From Pseudomonas fluorescens (GTDB lineage Bacteria; Pseudomonadota; Gammaproteobacteria; Pseudomonadales; Pseudomonadaceae), in assembly GCF_902497625.1 (NCBI RefSeq), contig NZ_CABVGX010000004.1, forward strand, positions 62,001 through 126,000: a DNA stretch of 64,000 nt, read 5' to 3'. This document shows, piece after piece, positions 1 to 8,432 of the stretch. A program made the translations under genes and the position numbers. Within the stretch, counting starts at the first letter, position 1; each line of letters starts with the position of its first letter. The notes below the pieces were generated by a model. That model did no database searches and was not told the origin of the DNA. It was given only the letters and a program-made list of their open reading frames with translations.

Positions 1-116
1 TTGACCACGCCCATGCGCACGTTCTTGCACGATTCGGGTTCGGCCGCCATGACGCTGGCGCTGAAGAAAGCGGTACCGCTGAGTGCAAGAACACAGCTGC
101 TGATCAGTTGTTTCAT
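1..116 (-). CDS. caiX: Choline/carnitine/betaine ABC transporter substrate-binding protein, N-terminal fragment
   Basis: Only the first 38 codons lie in the window; the gene runs off the left edge. The start is MKQLISSCVLALSG, a typical Sec signal peptide (basic start, hydrophobic core) with a cleavage site after SVMA-A, followed by EPESCKNVRMGVV. That start of the mature protein is characteristic of periplasmic quaternary-amine binding proteins of the ChoX/CaiX type. It is divergent from cdhR, which matches the caiX-cdhR arrangement I recall from P. aeruginosa. Inferred role: delivering carnitine or choline to an ABC permease. The exact ligand cannot be read from this fragment. Confidence 0.75.
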   Translation of the reverse strand, partial: MKQLISSCVLALSGTAFFSASVMAAEPESCKNVRMGVV

Positions 117-321
117 GTCGGTTTCCTCGGCAGACGTTATTGTGGGTCCGGGCGTCTGTGCGCCGGTGATGCCAAGTTACGCAGCTTGGCCCCCGCACAA
201 GCGCACTACGGCGACCAGCACTTGCACTGTAGCGACCTGTGCTCTTGAATGCCGTTGGTAACCGGCGTATCAACGTCTCCACGTTACCTGTCTCTCGTTA
301 CCTGCCATTCGAGCGCGTCTA

Positions 322-1266
322 ATGCCTCAGGATTTTTACTTCTTGTTGATGCCGGGTTTTTCGGCCATCGGTTTCATCTCGGCCATCGAACCGCTGCGGG
401 TCGCCAATCGCTTTCGCGGCGAGCTGTATCGTTGGCATGTGCTGAGTGCCGATGGCGCCGCGGTGTTGGCGAGCAACGGCATGTCGGTGAACGCTGATGC
501 GGCGCTGGAACCCTTGAAGAAAGGCGCAACGCTGCTGGTGATCGCAGGTTTCGAACCTCTGAAGTTCGCCACCCCGGCATTGCAGCATTGGCTACGCCGA
601 CTCGACAGTGAAGGCGTGACACTGGGCGCTATCGACACGGGCAGTTTTGTCCTCGCCGAAGCGGGCCTGCTCGATGGCTATCGGCTGACGTTGCACTGGG
701 AAGCCATCGACGCGTTCAGTGAATCCTATCCACAGCTCAGCGTGACCCAGGAGCTGTTCGAGATCGATCGCCAGCGCATTACATCCGCTGGCGGCACTGC
801 CTCCATCGACCTGATGCTGGACCTCATCGCCCAGGCACATGGCCCGGAACTGGCGATCCAGGTGAGCGAACAATTCGTACTCGGCCGCATCCGCCCGCGC
901 AAGGACCATCAACGCATGGAAGTGGCTACGCGTTATGGCATTCGCAACAAAAAACTGGTGCACGTCATCGGCGAGATGGAGCAGCACAGCGAGCCGCCGC
1001 TGAGTACGCTGGCGCTGGCGGAATCGATCAGGGTCACGCGCCGGCAGCTGGAGCGCTTGTTTCGCCTGCATCTGAACGATACGCCGAGCAATTTCTACCT
1101 GCGCCTGCGATTGGATAAGGCGCGGCAGCTACTTCGACAGACGGACATGAGCGTGCTGGAAGTGAGTATTGCCTGCGGATTTGAATCGCCGTCGTATTTC
1201 ACCCGCAGTTATCGGGCGCGGTTTGCGCGCTGTCCTCGGGAAGATCGGCGCACTGCAAAAGCATAA
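322..1266 (+). CDS. cdhR: AraC-family regulator with DJ-1/PfpI-like sensor domain (CdhR-like)
   Basis: The 314-residue protein has an N-terminal DJ-1/glutamine-amidotransferase-like domain (about residues 1-185, beginning QDFYFLLMPGFS) and a C-terminal AraC DNA-binding domain with two helix-turn-helix units (SIRVTRRQLERLFRLHL and VLEVSIACGFESPSYFTRSY, about residues 230-300). This architecture is shared by GbdR, CdhR, SouR and ArgR-type regulators of amine catabolism. Its position divergent from a caiX-like gene favours CdhR, the carnitine-responsive activator; GbdR is the main alternative. The first ATG at 322 gives the expected family length. The 205-bp gap to caiX should hold both promoters. 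Confidence 0.8.
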   Translation: MPQDFYFLLMPGFSAIGFISAIEPLRVANRFRGELYRWHVLSADGAAVLASNGMSVNADAALEPLKKGATLLVIAGFEPLKFATPALQHWLRRLDSEGVTLGAIDTGSFVLAEAGLLDGYRLTLHWEAIDAFSESYPQLSVTQELFEIDRQRITSAGGTASIDLMLDLIAQAHGPELAIQVSEQFVLGRIRPRKDHQRMEVATRYGIRNKKLVHVIGEMEQHSEPPLSTLALAESIRVTRRQLERLFRLHLNDTPSNFYLRLRLDKARQLLRQTDMSVLEVSIACGFESPSYFTRSYRARFARCPREDRRTAKA

Positions 1267-1281
1267 AACACCCGAGAAACC

Positions 1282-1371
1282 TGTGGGAGCGGGCTTGCTC
1301 GCGAAGGCGGCGTGTCAGGAAAGACATACATCATTTGCAACGCCGCATTCGCGAGCAAGCCCGCTCCCACA
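1282..1371. repeat. REP doublet (inverted pair), GGGAGCG family
   Basis: Two inverted copies of the core TGTGGGAGCGGGCTTGCTCG face each other about 40 bp apart. They lie between the convergent cdhR and DUF3010 genes, so a role in transcript ends is possible but not shown. Confidence 0.9.
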
Positions 1372-1390
1372 TTTTGATCTACGGTCGCGC

Positions 1391-1807
1391 CTACTTCTTC
1401 ACCAGCGCCGAACAGGCCGCTTTATACGCTTCATGCTGATACTTGTTCAGCGTCCCGGGCAGCTCGAAATCATGCTTCTTCGCCTGCGCATTGATCGTCT
1501 GCGGTGACCACAGCGTCACCTCGCAGCTTTCCAGCAACTGAAAAATGCCCTCGATCTTGAACGTGGTCGGTCCGCCGGCAAACTCGCCTTTCTTGCTGCG
1601 CTTCTTGATCGCAATCCGGTCGATGGAATTCTCCCGAACGAACGACGCTATATGCGCGGCAAAGACTTTGACATTGGCCGCCTCGTCGTCATCGTCGAGG
1701 GCAATTTTCTTGGTCGCCAGTGGCAGATGGTTCAGCACCTGACCGTCGAGGGACGCCACGGCAATGATCGCTTCGCTGCCTTTGATTTCGATGCCGCAGA
1801 TTTTCAT
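1391..1807 (-). CDS. DUF3010 family protein
   Basis: A small cytoplasmic protein of 138 residues starting MKICGIEIKGSEAIIAV. The start at 1807 was chosen over an ATG 15 nt upstream because AAAGGGA sits 8 nt before it. The N-terminal strand pattern (CGIEIKGSEAIIAVASLDG) and the later DRIAIKKRSKKGEFAGG segment resemble an RNase H/RuvC-like fold, which is how I recall DUF3010 being described; the function is unknown. It is followed upstream by a decayed helix-turn-helix gene in the same orientation, which may or may not be related. Confidence 0.75.
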   Translation of the reverse strand: MKICGIEIKGSEAIIAVASLDGQVLNHLPLATKKIALDDDDEAANVKVFAAHIASFVRENSIDRIAIKKRSKKGEFAGGPTTFKIEGIFQLLESCEVTLWSPQTINAQAKKHDFELPGTLNKYQHEAYKAACSALVKK

Positions 1808-1837
1808 GTCCATCCCTTTCACAAAATGTGGTGCAGC

Positions 1838-2002
1838 TTACAGCTCAAGCTGACTGGCTGTGATACCAAAAGCCTTGGCAATTTTTCGTGAGGCGCCTTA
1901 CGCGGCTTCGCCACGCTCTTTTGCTGGGCAAACGCCGATTGAGAGATTCGCGCCATCGACGATGCGACTGACCACTTCGCGGGGGATCAAATGAGTTTCC
2001 AC
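1838..2002 (-). pseudogene. Remnant of a small HTH (XRE/antitoxin-like) regulator
   Basis: Reading the minus strand in one frame from about 2002 gives VETHLIPREVVSRIVDGAN, then unrelated sequence, an in-frame TAA, then SRKIAKAFGITASQLEL and a stop. The first part matches the start of small Cro/CI-type regulators that carry an IPREVV-R-IVDGAN motif; the last part looks like the end of an HTH_3 domain. The middle (the helix-turn-helix itself) is missing, so this is an internally deleted gene with a premature stop. There is no partner toxin gene beside it. The assignment is from motif recognition only. Confidence 0.55.
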
Positions 2003-2006
2003 CGTG

Positions 2007-2408
2007 TTACTCCTGCCCAATCAACTCCAAAAACTCCGAACGCTCATCACTCATCCGCGCTACGCAGTCATTTTGCGCAATCGTGAAGGCCTTGCTGCCG
2101 CTGGTCGCCGGGAACGCTTCCACGGCGCAATCGGCGTCGCGGGTTTTCAGCCATTGTTGCTGGGCCGTCTTCAGTTTGGCGGTGATGTCGCTCAGTTGCG
2201 CCGGGTTGTTGCCGTACAGCGACTGCATGCGTTCGCCGAGGCTGAGGTAGTTTTCAGCGAGCAGATCTTCAGCGGCGGATCGGCTGTAGGCCGAGCATTC
2301 AAGGGTCTGGACATCGTTTTCGACCGCATCGCAAGGGTTGATGTCGGATTTTTCGGCCGCGTGTACGCCGGTCGCTATCAGTGCCAAAGCCAGGAAGATC
2401 AATTTCAT
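2007..2408 (-). CDS. LprI/DUF1311-like periplasmic protein
   Basis: The 133-residue product starts at the ATG at 2408, where MKLIFLALALIATGVHAAEK gives a clear Sec signal peptide. The mature part has four cysteines (NPCDAV, LECSAY, DADCAV, NDCVARM) and the pattern QQQWLKTRDADCAVEAF typical of the LprI/DUF1311 family, some members of which inhibit lysozyme. The family assignment is fairly safe; lysozyme inhibition is not demonstrated for most members. It is divergent from the dipeptidase gene. Confidence 0.8.
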   Translation of the reverse strand: MKLIFLALALIATGVHAAEKSDINPCDAVENDVQTLECSAYSRSAAEDLLAENYLSLGERMQSLYGNNPAQLSDITAKLKTAQQQWLKTRDADCAVEAFPATSGSKAFTIAQNDCVARMSDERSEFLELIGQE

Positions 2409-2642
2409 TGCGCCGTCGCCCTTTTTATTGTGCCAATCCAGTGATGCGGCGGATTCTGGCGCATGCCGGGGCCCTTGAACAGGTAGCCCGCGACGTTGTG
2501 CGACGACCCTTTGTCGCGGATTGACGCTTTCGGCAATTCCCCTGTCGTTTTTGCACCCGGTCACCCGGGCACCGAAGCATATGCTGGCCCCAAAGCGCCG
2601 GCACACGATTCGGCGCAGGAATCGACAAGAGGGGACAGCCTG

Positions 2643-3620
2643 ATGAGCCCAGCCGAATTGCACGCCGACAGCATCGTTATCGACGGGCTGATTATCGCCA
2701 AGTGGAACCGCGAGCTGTTTGAAGACATGCGCAAGGGCGGTCTGACTGCAGCCAACTGCACCGTGTCGGTGTGGGAGGGCTTCCAGGCCACCATCAACAG
2801 CATCGCCGCCAGCCAGAAGCTGATCCGCGAGAACAGCGACCTGGTGATGCCGGTGCGCACCACGGCCGACATTCGCAAGGCCAAGGAGCAGGGCAAGACC
2901 GGCATCCTGTTCGGCTTCCAGAATGCTCACGCTTTTGAAGACCAGATCGGTTATGTCGAGATCTTCAAACAGCTCGGCGTCGGTATCGTGCAGATGTGCT
3001 ACAACACGCAAAATCTGGTGGGTACCGGCTGCTATGAGCGCGACGGCGGCCTGTCGGGCTTTGGTCGTGAAATCGTCGCCGAGATGAACCGCGTTGGCGT
3101 GATGTGCGACCTCTCCCACGTCGGCTCCAAGACGTCCGAGGAGGTCATCCTCGAATCGAAAAAACCGGTGTGCTACTCCCACTGCCTGCCGTCGGGTCTC
3201 AAAGAGCATCCGCGCAACAAATCCGATGAAGAACTCAAGTTCATTGCCGATCACGGCGGCTTCGTTGGCGTCACCATGTTCGCGCCTTTCCTGGCCAAAG
3301 GCATTGATTCGACCATCGACGACTACGCCGAAGCCATCGAGTACGTCATGAACATTGTCGGCGAAGACGCCATCGGCATCGGCACCGATTTCACTCAGGG
3401 CCACGGCCAGGAGTTCTTCGAGTACCTGACCCATGACAAGGGCTATGCCCGCCGTCTGACCAGCTTCGGCAAGATCATCAATCCGCTGGGCATCCGCACC
3501 GTGGGCGAGTTCCCGAACCTTACCGAGACCCTGCTCAAGCGGGGCCACTCCGAGCGCGTGGTGCGCAAGATCATGGGCGAGAACTGGGTCAACGTCTTGA
3601 GCAACGTCTGGGGCGAATAA
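2643..3620 (+). CDS. Membrane dipeptidase-like protein (peptidase M19)
   Basis: The 325-residue product has the M19 renal-dipeptidase signature: HADSIVIDGL near the N-terminus (usually DxH at the metal site, here DGLIIAKWN, so one ligand looks altered), FGFQNAH, CDLSHVG and CYSHCLPSGL. The start at 2643 follows GAGGGGACAGCC and begins MSPAELHADS; longer in-frame starts lack a good ribosome site. It heads a run of collinear genes toward dgcA, as does PA5396 in P. aeruginosa, where it belongs to the betaine-induced (GbdR) regulon as I recall. Its substrate is unknown; a role in processing a methylated amine conjugate is inference only. Confidence 0.85.
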   Translation: MSPAELHADSIVIDGLIIAKWNRELFEDMRKGGLTAANCTVSVWEGFQATINSIAASQKLIRENSDLVMPVRTTADIRKAKEQGKTGILFGFQNAHAFEDQIGYVEIFKQLGVGIVQMCYNTQNLVGTGCYERDGGLSGFGREIVAEMNRVGVMCDLSHVGSKTSEEVILESKKPVCYSHCLPSGLKEHPRNKSDEELKFIADHGGFVGVTMFAPFLAKGIDSTIDDYAEAIEYVMNIVGEDAIGIGTDFTQGHGQEFFEYLTHDKGYARRLTSFGKIINPLGIRTVGEFPNLTETLLKRGHSERVVRKIMGENWVNVLSNVWGE

Positions 3621-3633
3621 GCCCCCGATTTCC

Positions 3634-3736
3634 TGTAGCAGCTGCCGAGGCACGAGGCTGCGTTGCGGTCCCCAGGACCGCCCTGGGGGGCCGCTTCGCA
3701 GCCCGACGCAGCCTTCGTGCCTCGGCAGCTGCTACA
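3634..3736. repeat. REP-type inverted repeat, TGTAGCAGCTGCCG family
   Basis: Long inverted repeat: TGTAGCAGCTGCCGAGGCAC at the left end is mirrored at the right end, with a second, shorter GC-rich stem in the middle. It separates the dipeptidase gene from the DUF5943 gene inside a probable operon. Confidence 0.9.
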
Positions 3737-3772
3737 TAACGTCATTTTTCCAATTTCTGGAGTTAAGTTTCC

Positions 3773-4303
3773 ATGGCCAAGATCGCCCCGCAATTACCCA
3801 TCGAAGTCGACAGCGAAACCGGGGTCTGGACCTCGGATGCCTTGCCGATGCTGTATGTACCGCGCCATTTTTTCGTCAACAACCACATGGGCATCGAAGA
3901 GGTGTTGGGCGCCGACGCTTACGCCGAAATCCTCTACAAAGCTGGCTACAAATCCGCCTGGCACTGGTGTGAAAAAGAAGCCGAGTGCCACGGCCTGGAA
4001 GGCGTCGCGGTGTTCGAGCACTACATGAAGCGCCTGTCGCAACGTGGTTGGGGCCTGTTCAAGATCCAGGACATCGATCTCGACAAAGGCACCGCCAGCG
4101 TCAAGCTTGAGCACTCTGCATTTGTCTATGTGTACGGCAAGGTCGGGCGCAAGGTCGACTACATGTTCACTGGCTGGTTTGCCGGTGCCATGGACCAGAT
4201 TCTGCAAGCCCGCGGCAGCAAGATCCGCACCGTTGCCGAACAAGTCTACGGTGGCTCCGAAGAAGGCCACGACGACGGTTTGTTCACCGTCAAGCCGTTG
4301 TAA
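3773..4303 (+). CDS. DUF5943 (4-vinyl-reductase-like) protein of the dgc cluster
   Basis: A 176-residue soluble protein, MAKIAPQLPIEVDSETGVWT, with the conserved segments MLYVPRHFFVNNHMGIEE, AGYKSAWHWCEKEA and YMFTGWFAGAMDQIL. Its length and sequence match the PA5397-type protein always found directly upstream of dgcA. The second half resembles V4R (4-vinyl reductase) small-ligand domains, so binding of a small substrate or a tetrahydrofolate-like ligand is possible, but no function is established. It ends 15 nt before dgcA and is surely cotranscribed with it. Confidence 0.85.
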   Translation: MAKIAPQLPIEVDSETGVWTSDALPMLYVPRHFFVNNHMGIEEVLGADAYAEILYKAGYKSAWHWCEKEAECHGLEGVAVFEHYMKRLSQRGWGLFKIQDIDLDKGTASVKLEHSAFVYVYGKVGRKVDYMFTGWFAGAMDQILQARGSKIRTVAEQVYGGSEEGHDDGLFTVKPL

Positions 4304-4318
4304 GTCGAGGATCCCGCC

Positions 4319-6379
4319 ATGGCTTTCGAAGCAATGTTCCAGCCGATCCAGATCGGCAAACTGACCATCCGTAACCGTGTGCTCAGCACCGCCCACGCCG
4401 AGGTCTACGCCACTGACGGCGGGATGACCACCGAGCGGTACGTCAAATATTACGAAGAGAAAGCCAAGGGCGGCATCGGTCTGGCGATCTGCGGCGGTTC
4501 GTCCGTGGTGGCCATCGACAGTCCGCAGGAATGGTGGAGCTCGGTCAACCTCGCCACCGATCGGATCATCCCGCACTTCCAGAACCTCGCCGACGCCATG
4601 CACAAGCATGGCGCCAAGATCATGATCCAGATTACCCACATGGGCCGCCGCTCGCGTTGGGATGGCTTCAACTGGCCGACGCTGATGTCGCCGTCGGGTG
4701 TGCGTGAACCTGTCCACCGTGCCACCTGCAAGACCATCGAGCCGGAAGAAATCTGGCGGGTGATCGGCAATTATGCGCAGGCGGCACGCCGGGCCAAGGC
4801 CGGCGGCCTGGATGGCGTGGAACTGTCGGCAGTGCACCAGCACATGATCGACCAGTTCTGGAGTCCGCGGGTCAACAAGCGTACCGACGAATGGGGCGGC
4901 AGCTTCGAGAACCGCATGCGTTTCGGTCTGGAAGTTTTGAAAGCTGTGCGCGCTGAAGTCGGCCCGGATTTCTGCGTCGGCATCCGTCTGTGCGGCGACG
5001 AATTCCACCCGGACGGCTTGTCCCACGAGGACATGAAACAGATCGCCAAGTACTACGATGACACTGGCATGCTCGACTTCATCGGCGTGGTCGGGTCAGG
5101 TTGCGACACCCACAACACTCTGGCCAACGTGATTCCGAACATGAGTTATCCGCCGGAGCCATTCCTGCACCTGGCGGCTGGCATCAAGGAAGTGGTCAAG
5201 GCACCGGTTCTGCACGCGCAGAACATCAAGGACCCGAACCAGGCCACGCGAATTCTCGAAGGCGGCTACGTCGACATGGTCGGCATGACCCGCGCGCACA
5301 TTGCCGACCCGCACCTGATCGCCAAGATCAAGATGGGCCAGATTGACCAGATCAAGCAGTGCGTCGGTGCCAACTACTGCATCGACCGCCAGTATCAAGG
5401 GCTGGACGTCCTGTGCATTCAGAACGCGGCCACTTCCCGTGAATACATGGGCTTGCCGCACATCATCGAAAAAACCACCGGGGTCAAACGCAAGGTTGTG
5501 GTGGTCGGTGCCGGTCCTGCGGGGATGGAAGCCGCGCGTGTCGCCGCCGAACGTGGCCACGACGTGACGCTGTTCGAGAAAAAGGAATTCATCGGCGGGC
5601 AGATCACCACGGCATCTAAAGCGCCGCAGCGTGACCAGATTGCCGGTATCACGCGCTGGTATCAGCTGGAACTGGCGCGTCTGAAAGTCGATCTGCGCCT
5701 GGGCACGGCGGCCGATGCGCCGACCATCATGGACCTGCGTCCCGATGTGGTGGTGCTCGCGGTGGGCGGTCACCCGTTCATCGAGCAGAACGAACACTGG
5801 GGCGCGGCGGAAGGGCTGGTAGTCAGCAGCTGGGACATCCTCGATGGCAAGGTCGCGCCGGCGAAGAACGTGCTGGTGTACGACACCATTTGCGAATTCA
5901 CCGGGATGTCGACTGCCGACTACCTCGCAGACAAGGGCAGCCAGGTCGAGATCGTCACCGACGACATCAAGCCGGGCGTGGCCATGGGTGGTACGTCGTT
6001 CCCGACTTACTACCGCAGCATGTACCCGAAAGAAGTGATCATGACCGGCGACATGATGCTGGAAAAAGTCTACCGCGAAGGCGACAAACTGGTCGCGGTA
6101 CTGGAGAACGAATACACCGGCGCCAAAGAAGAGCGGGTGGTCGATCAGGTGGTCATCGAGAACGGCGTGCGGCCGGACGAAGAAATCTATTACGCGCTGA
6201 AGGAAGGTTCGCGCAACAAGGGCCAGATCGATGTGGAGGCCCTGTTCGCGATCAAGCCACAACCTTGCCTGGAGCAGAGCGGTGACGGCTATCTGCTGTT
6301 CCGCATCGGCGACTGCGTGGCCCAGCGTAACGTGCACGCGGCGATCTATGACGCGTTGCGGTTGTGCAAGGATTTTTGA
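4319..6379 (+). CDS. dgcA: Dimethylglycine demethylase subunit DgcA (flavin oxidoreductase)
   Basis: The 686-residue protein belongs to the old-yellow-enzyme/2,4-dienoyl-CoA reductase/trimethylamine dehydrogenase family. Residues 1-370 form the FMN barrel (FQPIQIGKLTIRNRV, ITHMGRRS, GGLDGVELSAVHQHMIDQFW). A Cys-rich linker follows (CVGANYC, then a Cys 12 residues later), then an FAD/NAD-binding half starting at KVVVVGAGPAGMEAARVAAE. With DgcB it converts dimethylglycine to sarcosine. The canonical linker motif C-x2-C-x3-C-x11-C is here C-x2-A-x3-C-x11-C, so one expected [4Fe-4S] ligand is alanine. Preceded by GAGGATCCCGCC, it starts right after the DUF5943 gene. Confidence 0.93.
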   Translation: MAFEAMFQPIQIGKLTIRNRVLSTAHAEVYATDGGMTTERYVKYYEEKAKGGIGLAICGGSSVVAIDSPQEWWSSVNLATDRIIPHFQNLADAMHKHGAKIMIQITHMGRRSRWDGFNWPTLMSPSGVREPVHRATCKTIEPEEIWRVIGNYAQAARRAKAGGLDGVELSAVHQHMIDQFWSPRVNKRTDEWGGSFENRMRFGLEVLKAVRAEVGPDFCVGIRLCGDEFHPDGLSHEDMKQIAKYYDDTGMLDFIGVVGSGCDTHNTLANVIPNMSYPPEPFLHLAAGIKEVVKAPVLHAQNIKDPNQATRILEGGYVDMVGMTRAHIADPHLIAKIKMGQIDQIKQCVGANYCIDRQYQGLDVLCIQNAATSREYMGLPHIIEKTTGVKRKVVVVGAGPAGMEAARVAAERGHDVTLFEKKEFIGGQITTASKAPQRDQIAGITRWYQLELARLKVDLRLGTAADAPTIMDLRPDVVVLAVGGHPFIEQNEHWGAAEGLVVSSWDILDGKVAPAKNVLVYDTICEFTGMSTADYLADKGSQVEIVTDDIKPGVAMGGTSFPTYYRSMYPKEVIMTGDMMLEKVYREGDKLVAVLENEYTGAKEERVVDQVVIENGVRPDEEIYYALKEGSRNKGQIDVEALFAIKPQPCLEQSGDGYLLFRIGDCVAQRNVHAAIYDALRLCKDF

Positions 6380-6385
6380 AAACAG

Positions 6386-6474
6386 TCACAAGCTGCAAGC
6401 CTCAAGCTGCAAGAAAGAGCGCTGGGTGACCGGCTTTTACTTGCCGCTTTTGGCTTGAAGCTTGCCGCTTGAGG
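6386..6474. repeat. CAAGCTGCAAG-type inverted repeat between dgcA and dgcB
   Basis: CAAGCTGCAAGCCTCAAGCTGC is mirrored, imperfectly, by GGCTTGAAGCTTGCCGCTTG. This is a different family from the GGGAGCG and TGTAGCAGC repeats elsewhere in the window. It fills the whole gap inside the dgcA-dgcB operon. Confidence 0.75.
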
Positions 6475-6482
6475 TGACTCTG

Positions 6483-8432
6483 ATGTTGAACACCCTTCTT
6501 CCAATCCTGTTGTTCGCCGCCCTGGGCCTTGCGGTCCTGGGCGCGTTGCGGCGGATGGCCATGTGGCGCCGGGGCCGGGCTTCGAAAGTCGACCTGATCG
6601 GTGGCCTGATTGCCATGCCCAAGCGGTACATGGTCGATCTGCACCATGTGGTCGCGCGGGACAAATACATTGCCAATACCCACGTCGCCACGGCCGGCGG
6701 CTTTGTGCTGGCAGCAGTGCTGGCGATTCTGGTGCATGGTTTCGGCCTGCACAGCCGCATCCTCGGGATTGCGCTGTTAGTGGCTTCGGCGGTGATGTTC
6801 GTCGGTGCGATCTTCATGTTCCTGCGCCGACTCGACCCGCCGGCCCGTTTGTCCAAAGGCCCATGGATGCGTCTGCCGAAAAGTCTGTTGGCGTTCTCGG
6901 CGTCGTTTTTCCTGCTGACCCTGCCAGTGGCCGGCATCCTGCCGGAACATTTCGGTGGTTGGGTGTTGGCGGCGATTCTTGGGGTGGGCGTGCTGTGGGG
7001 CGTGTCGGAATTGTTCTTCGGCATGACCTGGGGCGGGCCGATGAAGCACGCCTTCGCCGGCGCGCTGCACCTGGCCTGGCACCGCCGCGCTGAACGCTTC
7101 GGTGGCGGTCGTTCCACGGGTTTGAAACCGCTGGATTTGAACGATGCGAATGCACCCTTGGGTGTGGAAAAGCCCAAGGATTTCACCTGGAATCAACTGC
7201 TCGGGTTCGACGCCTGCGTGCAGTGCGGTAAGTGTGAAGCCGCTTGCCCGGCCTTCGCTGCCGGCCAGCCGCTGAACCCGAAGAAGCTCATTCAAGACAT
7301 GGTCGTGGGCCTGGCGGGCGGCACCGACGCCAACTTCGCCGGCAGCCCTTACCCTGGAAAACCGGTCGGCGAACACGCCGGCAATCCGCACCAGCCAATC
7401 GTCAATGGCCTGGTCGATGCGGATACCTTGTGGTCCTGCACCACATGCCGCGCCTGCGTCGAGGAATGCCCGATGATGATCGAGCACGTCGATGCCATCG
7501 TCGACATGCGCCGTCACCTGACCCTGGAAAAAGGCGCGACCCCGAACAAGGGCGCCGAAGTCCTCGAAAACCTGATCGCCACCGACAACCCGGGCGGTTT
7601 CGCTCCGGGCGGGCGGATGAACTGGGCGGCAGACTTGAACCTCACGCTGCTCAGCGAGAAAAAATCCGTCGACGTGCTGTTCTGGGTCGGCGACGGTGCG
7701 TTCGACATGCGCAACCAGCGCACCCTGCGCGCCTTCGTCAAAGTGCTCAAAGCGGCAAAGGTCGACTTTGCTGTGCTCGGTTTGGAAGAGCGCGACAGCG
7801 GTGATGTGGCCCGGCGTCTGGGCGACGAAGCGACCTTCCAGATGTTGGCCAAACGCAATATCCAGACCCTGGCCCAATACCGTTTCAACCGCATCGTCAC
7901 CTGCGATCCGCACAGTTTTCATGTGCTGAAAAATGAATACGGCGCCTTCGAGGGTAACTACCTGGTGCAGCACCACAGCACCTACATGGCTGAAATCATC
8001 GGCGCCGGTGCGCTCAATCTGGGCCAGCACAAAAGTAGCAGCGTGACCTATCACGACCCGTGCTACCTCGGTCGCTACAACGGCGAATACGAGGCGCCGC
8101 GAGCGGTGCTGCGCGCGCTCGGGATCGAAGTGAAAGAGATGCAACGTTCCGGCTTCCGATCGCGCTGCTGCGGAGGCGGTGGTGGTGCGCCAATCACCGA
8201 TATTCCGGGCAAGCAACGCATCCCCGATATGCGCATGGACGATATTCGCGAAACCGGTGCCGAGCTGGTAGCCGTTGGTTGTCCACAATGCACGGCGATG
8301 CTCGAAGGTGTGGTGGAGCCACGGCCATTGATCAAGGACATCGCCGAACTGGTGGCCGACGCGTTGCTCGAAGACGCGCCGGCGAGCAAGCCGAACTCAC
8401 CGGCCAAACGTGAACCTGCGGAGGCACACTGA
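6483..8432 (+). CDS. dgcB: Dimethylglycine demethylase subunit DgcB (membrane-linked Fe-S protein)
   Basis: The 649-residue product has an N-terminal hydrophobic region with several probable membrane helices (residues 1-180), then two ferredoxin-type [4Fe-4S] motifs (CVQCGKCEAACP and CTTCRACVEECP), and a C-terminal pair of CCG (heterodisulfide reductase-like) modules (DPCYLGRYNGEY and CCGGGGGA). It is the electron-accepting partner of DgcA and probably passes electrons via the adjacent ETF to the quinone pool. The start at 6483 was chosen because MLNTLLPILLF gives a good first helix; an ATG upstream lies in repeat DNA. Its stop overlaps the next start by one base. Confidence 0.93.
   Translation: MLNTLLPILLFAALGLAVLGALRRMAMWRRGRASKVDLIGGLIAMPKRYMVDLHHVVARDKYIANTHVATAGGFVLAAVLAILVHGFGLHSRILGIALLVASAVMFVGAIFMFLRRLDPPARLSKGPWMRLPKSLLAFSASFFLLTLPVAGILPEHFGGWVLAAILGVGVLWGVSELFFGMTWGGPMKHAFAGALHLAWHRRAERFGGGRSTGLKPLDLNDANAPLGVEKPKDFTWNQLLGFDACVQCGKCEAACPAFAAGQPLNPKKLIQDMVVGLAGGTDANFAGSPYPGKPVGEHAGNPHQPIVNGLVDADTLWSCTTCRACVEECPMMIEHVDAIVDMRRHLTLEKGATPNKGAEVLENLIATDNPGGFAPGGRMNWAADLNLTLLSEKKSVDVLFWVGDGAFDMRNQRTLRAFVKVLKAAKVDFAVLGLEERDSGDVARRLGDEATFQMLAKRNIQTLAQYRFNRIVTCDPHSFHVLKNEYGAFEGNYLVQHHSTYMAEIIGAGALNLGQHKSSSVTYHDPCYLGRYNGEYEAPRAVLRALGIEVKEMQRSGFRSRCCGGGGGAPITDIPGKQRIPDMRMDDIRETGAELVAVGCPQCTAMLEGVVEPRPLIKDIAELVADALLEDAPASKPNSPAKREPAEAH

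Noticed and set aside
6777..8288. Long antisense open frame opposite dgcB
   Set aside because: Codon pattern is the mirror of dgcB and there is no ribosome site or recognisable domain.
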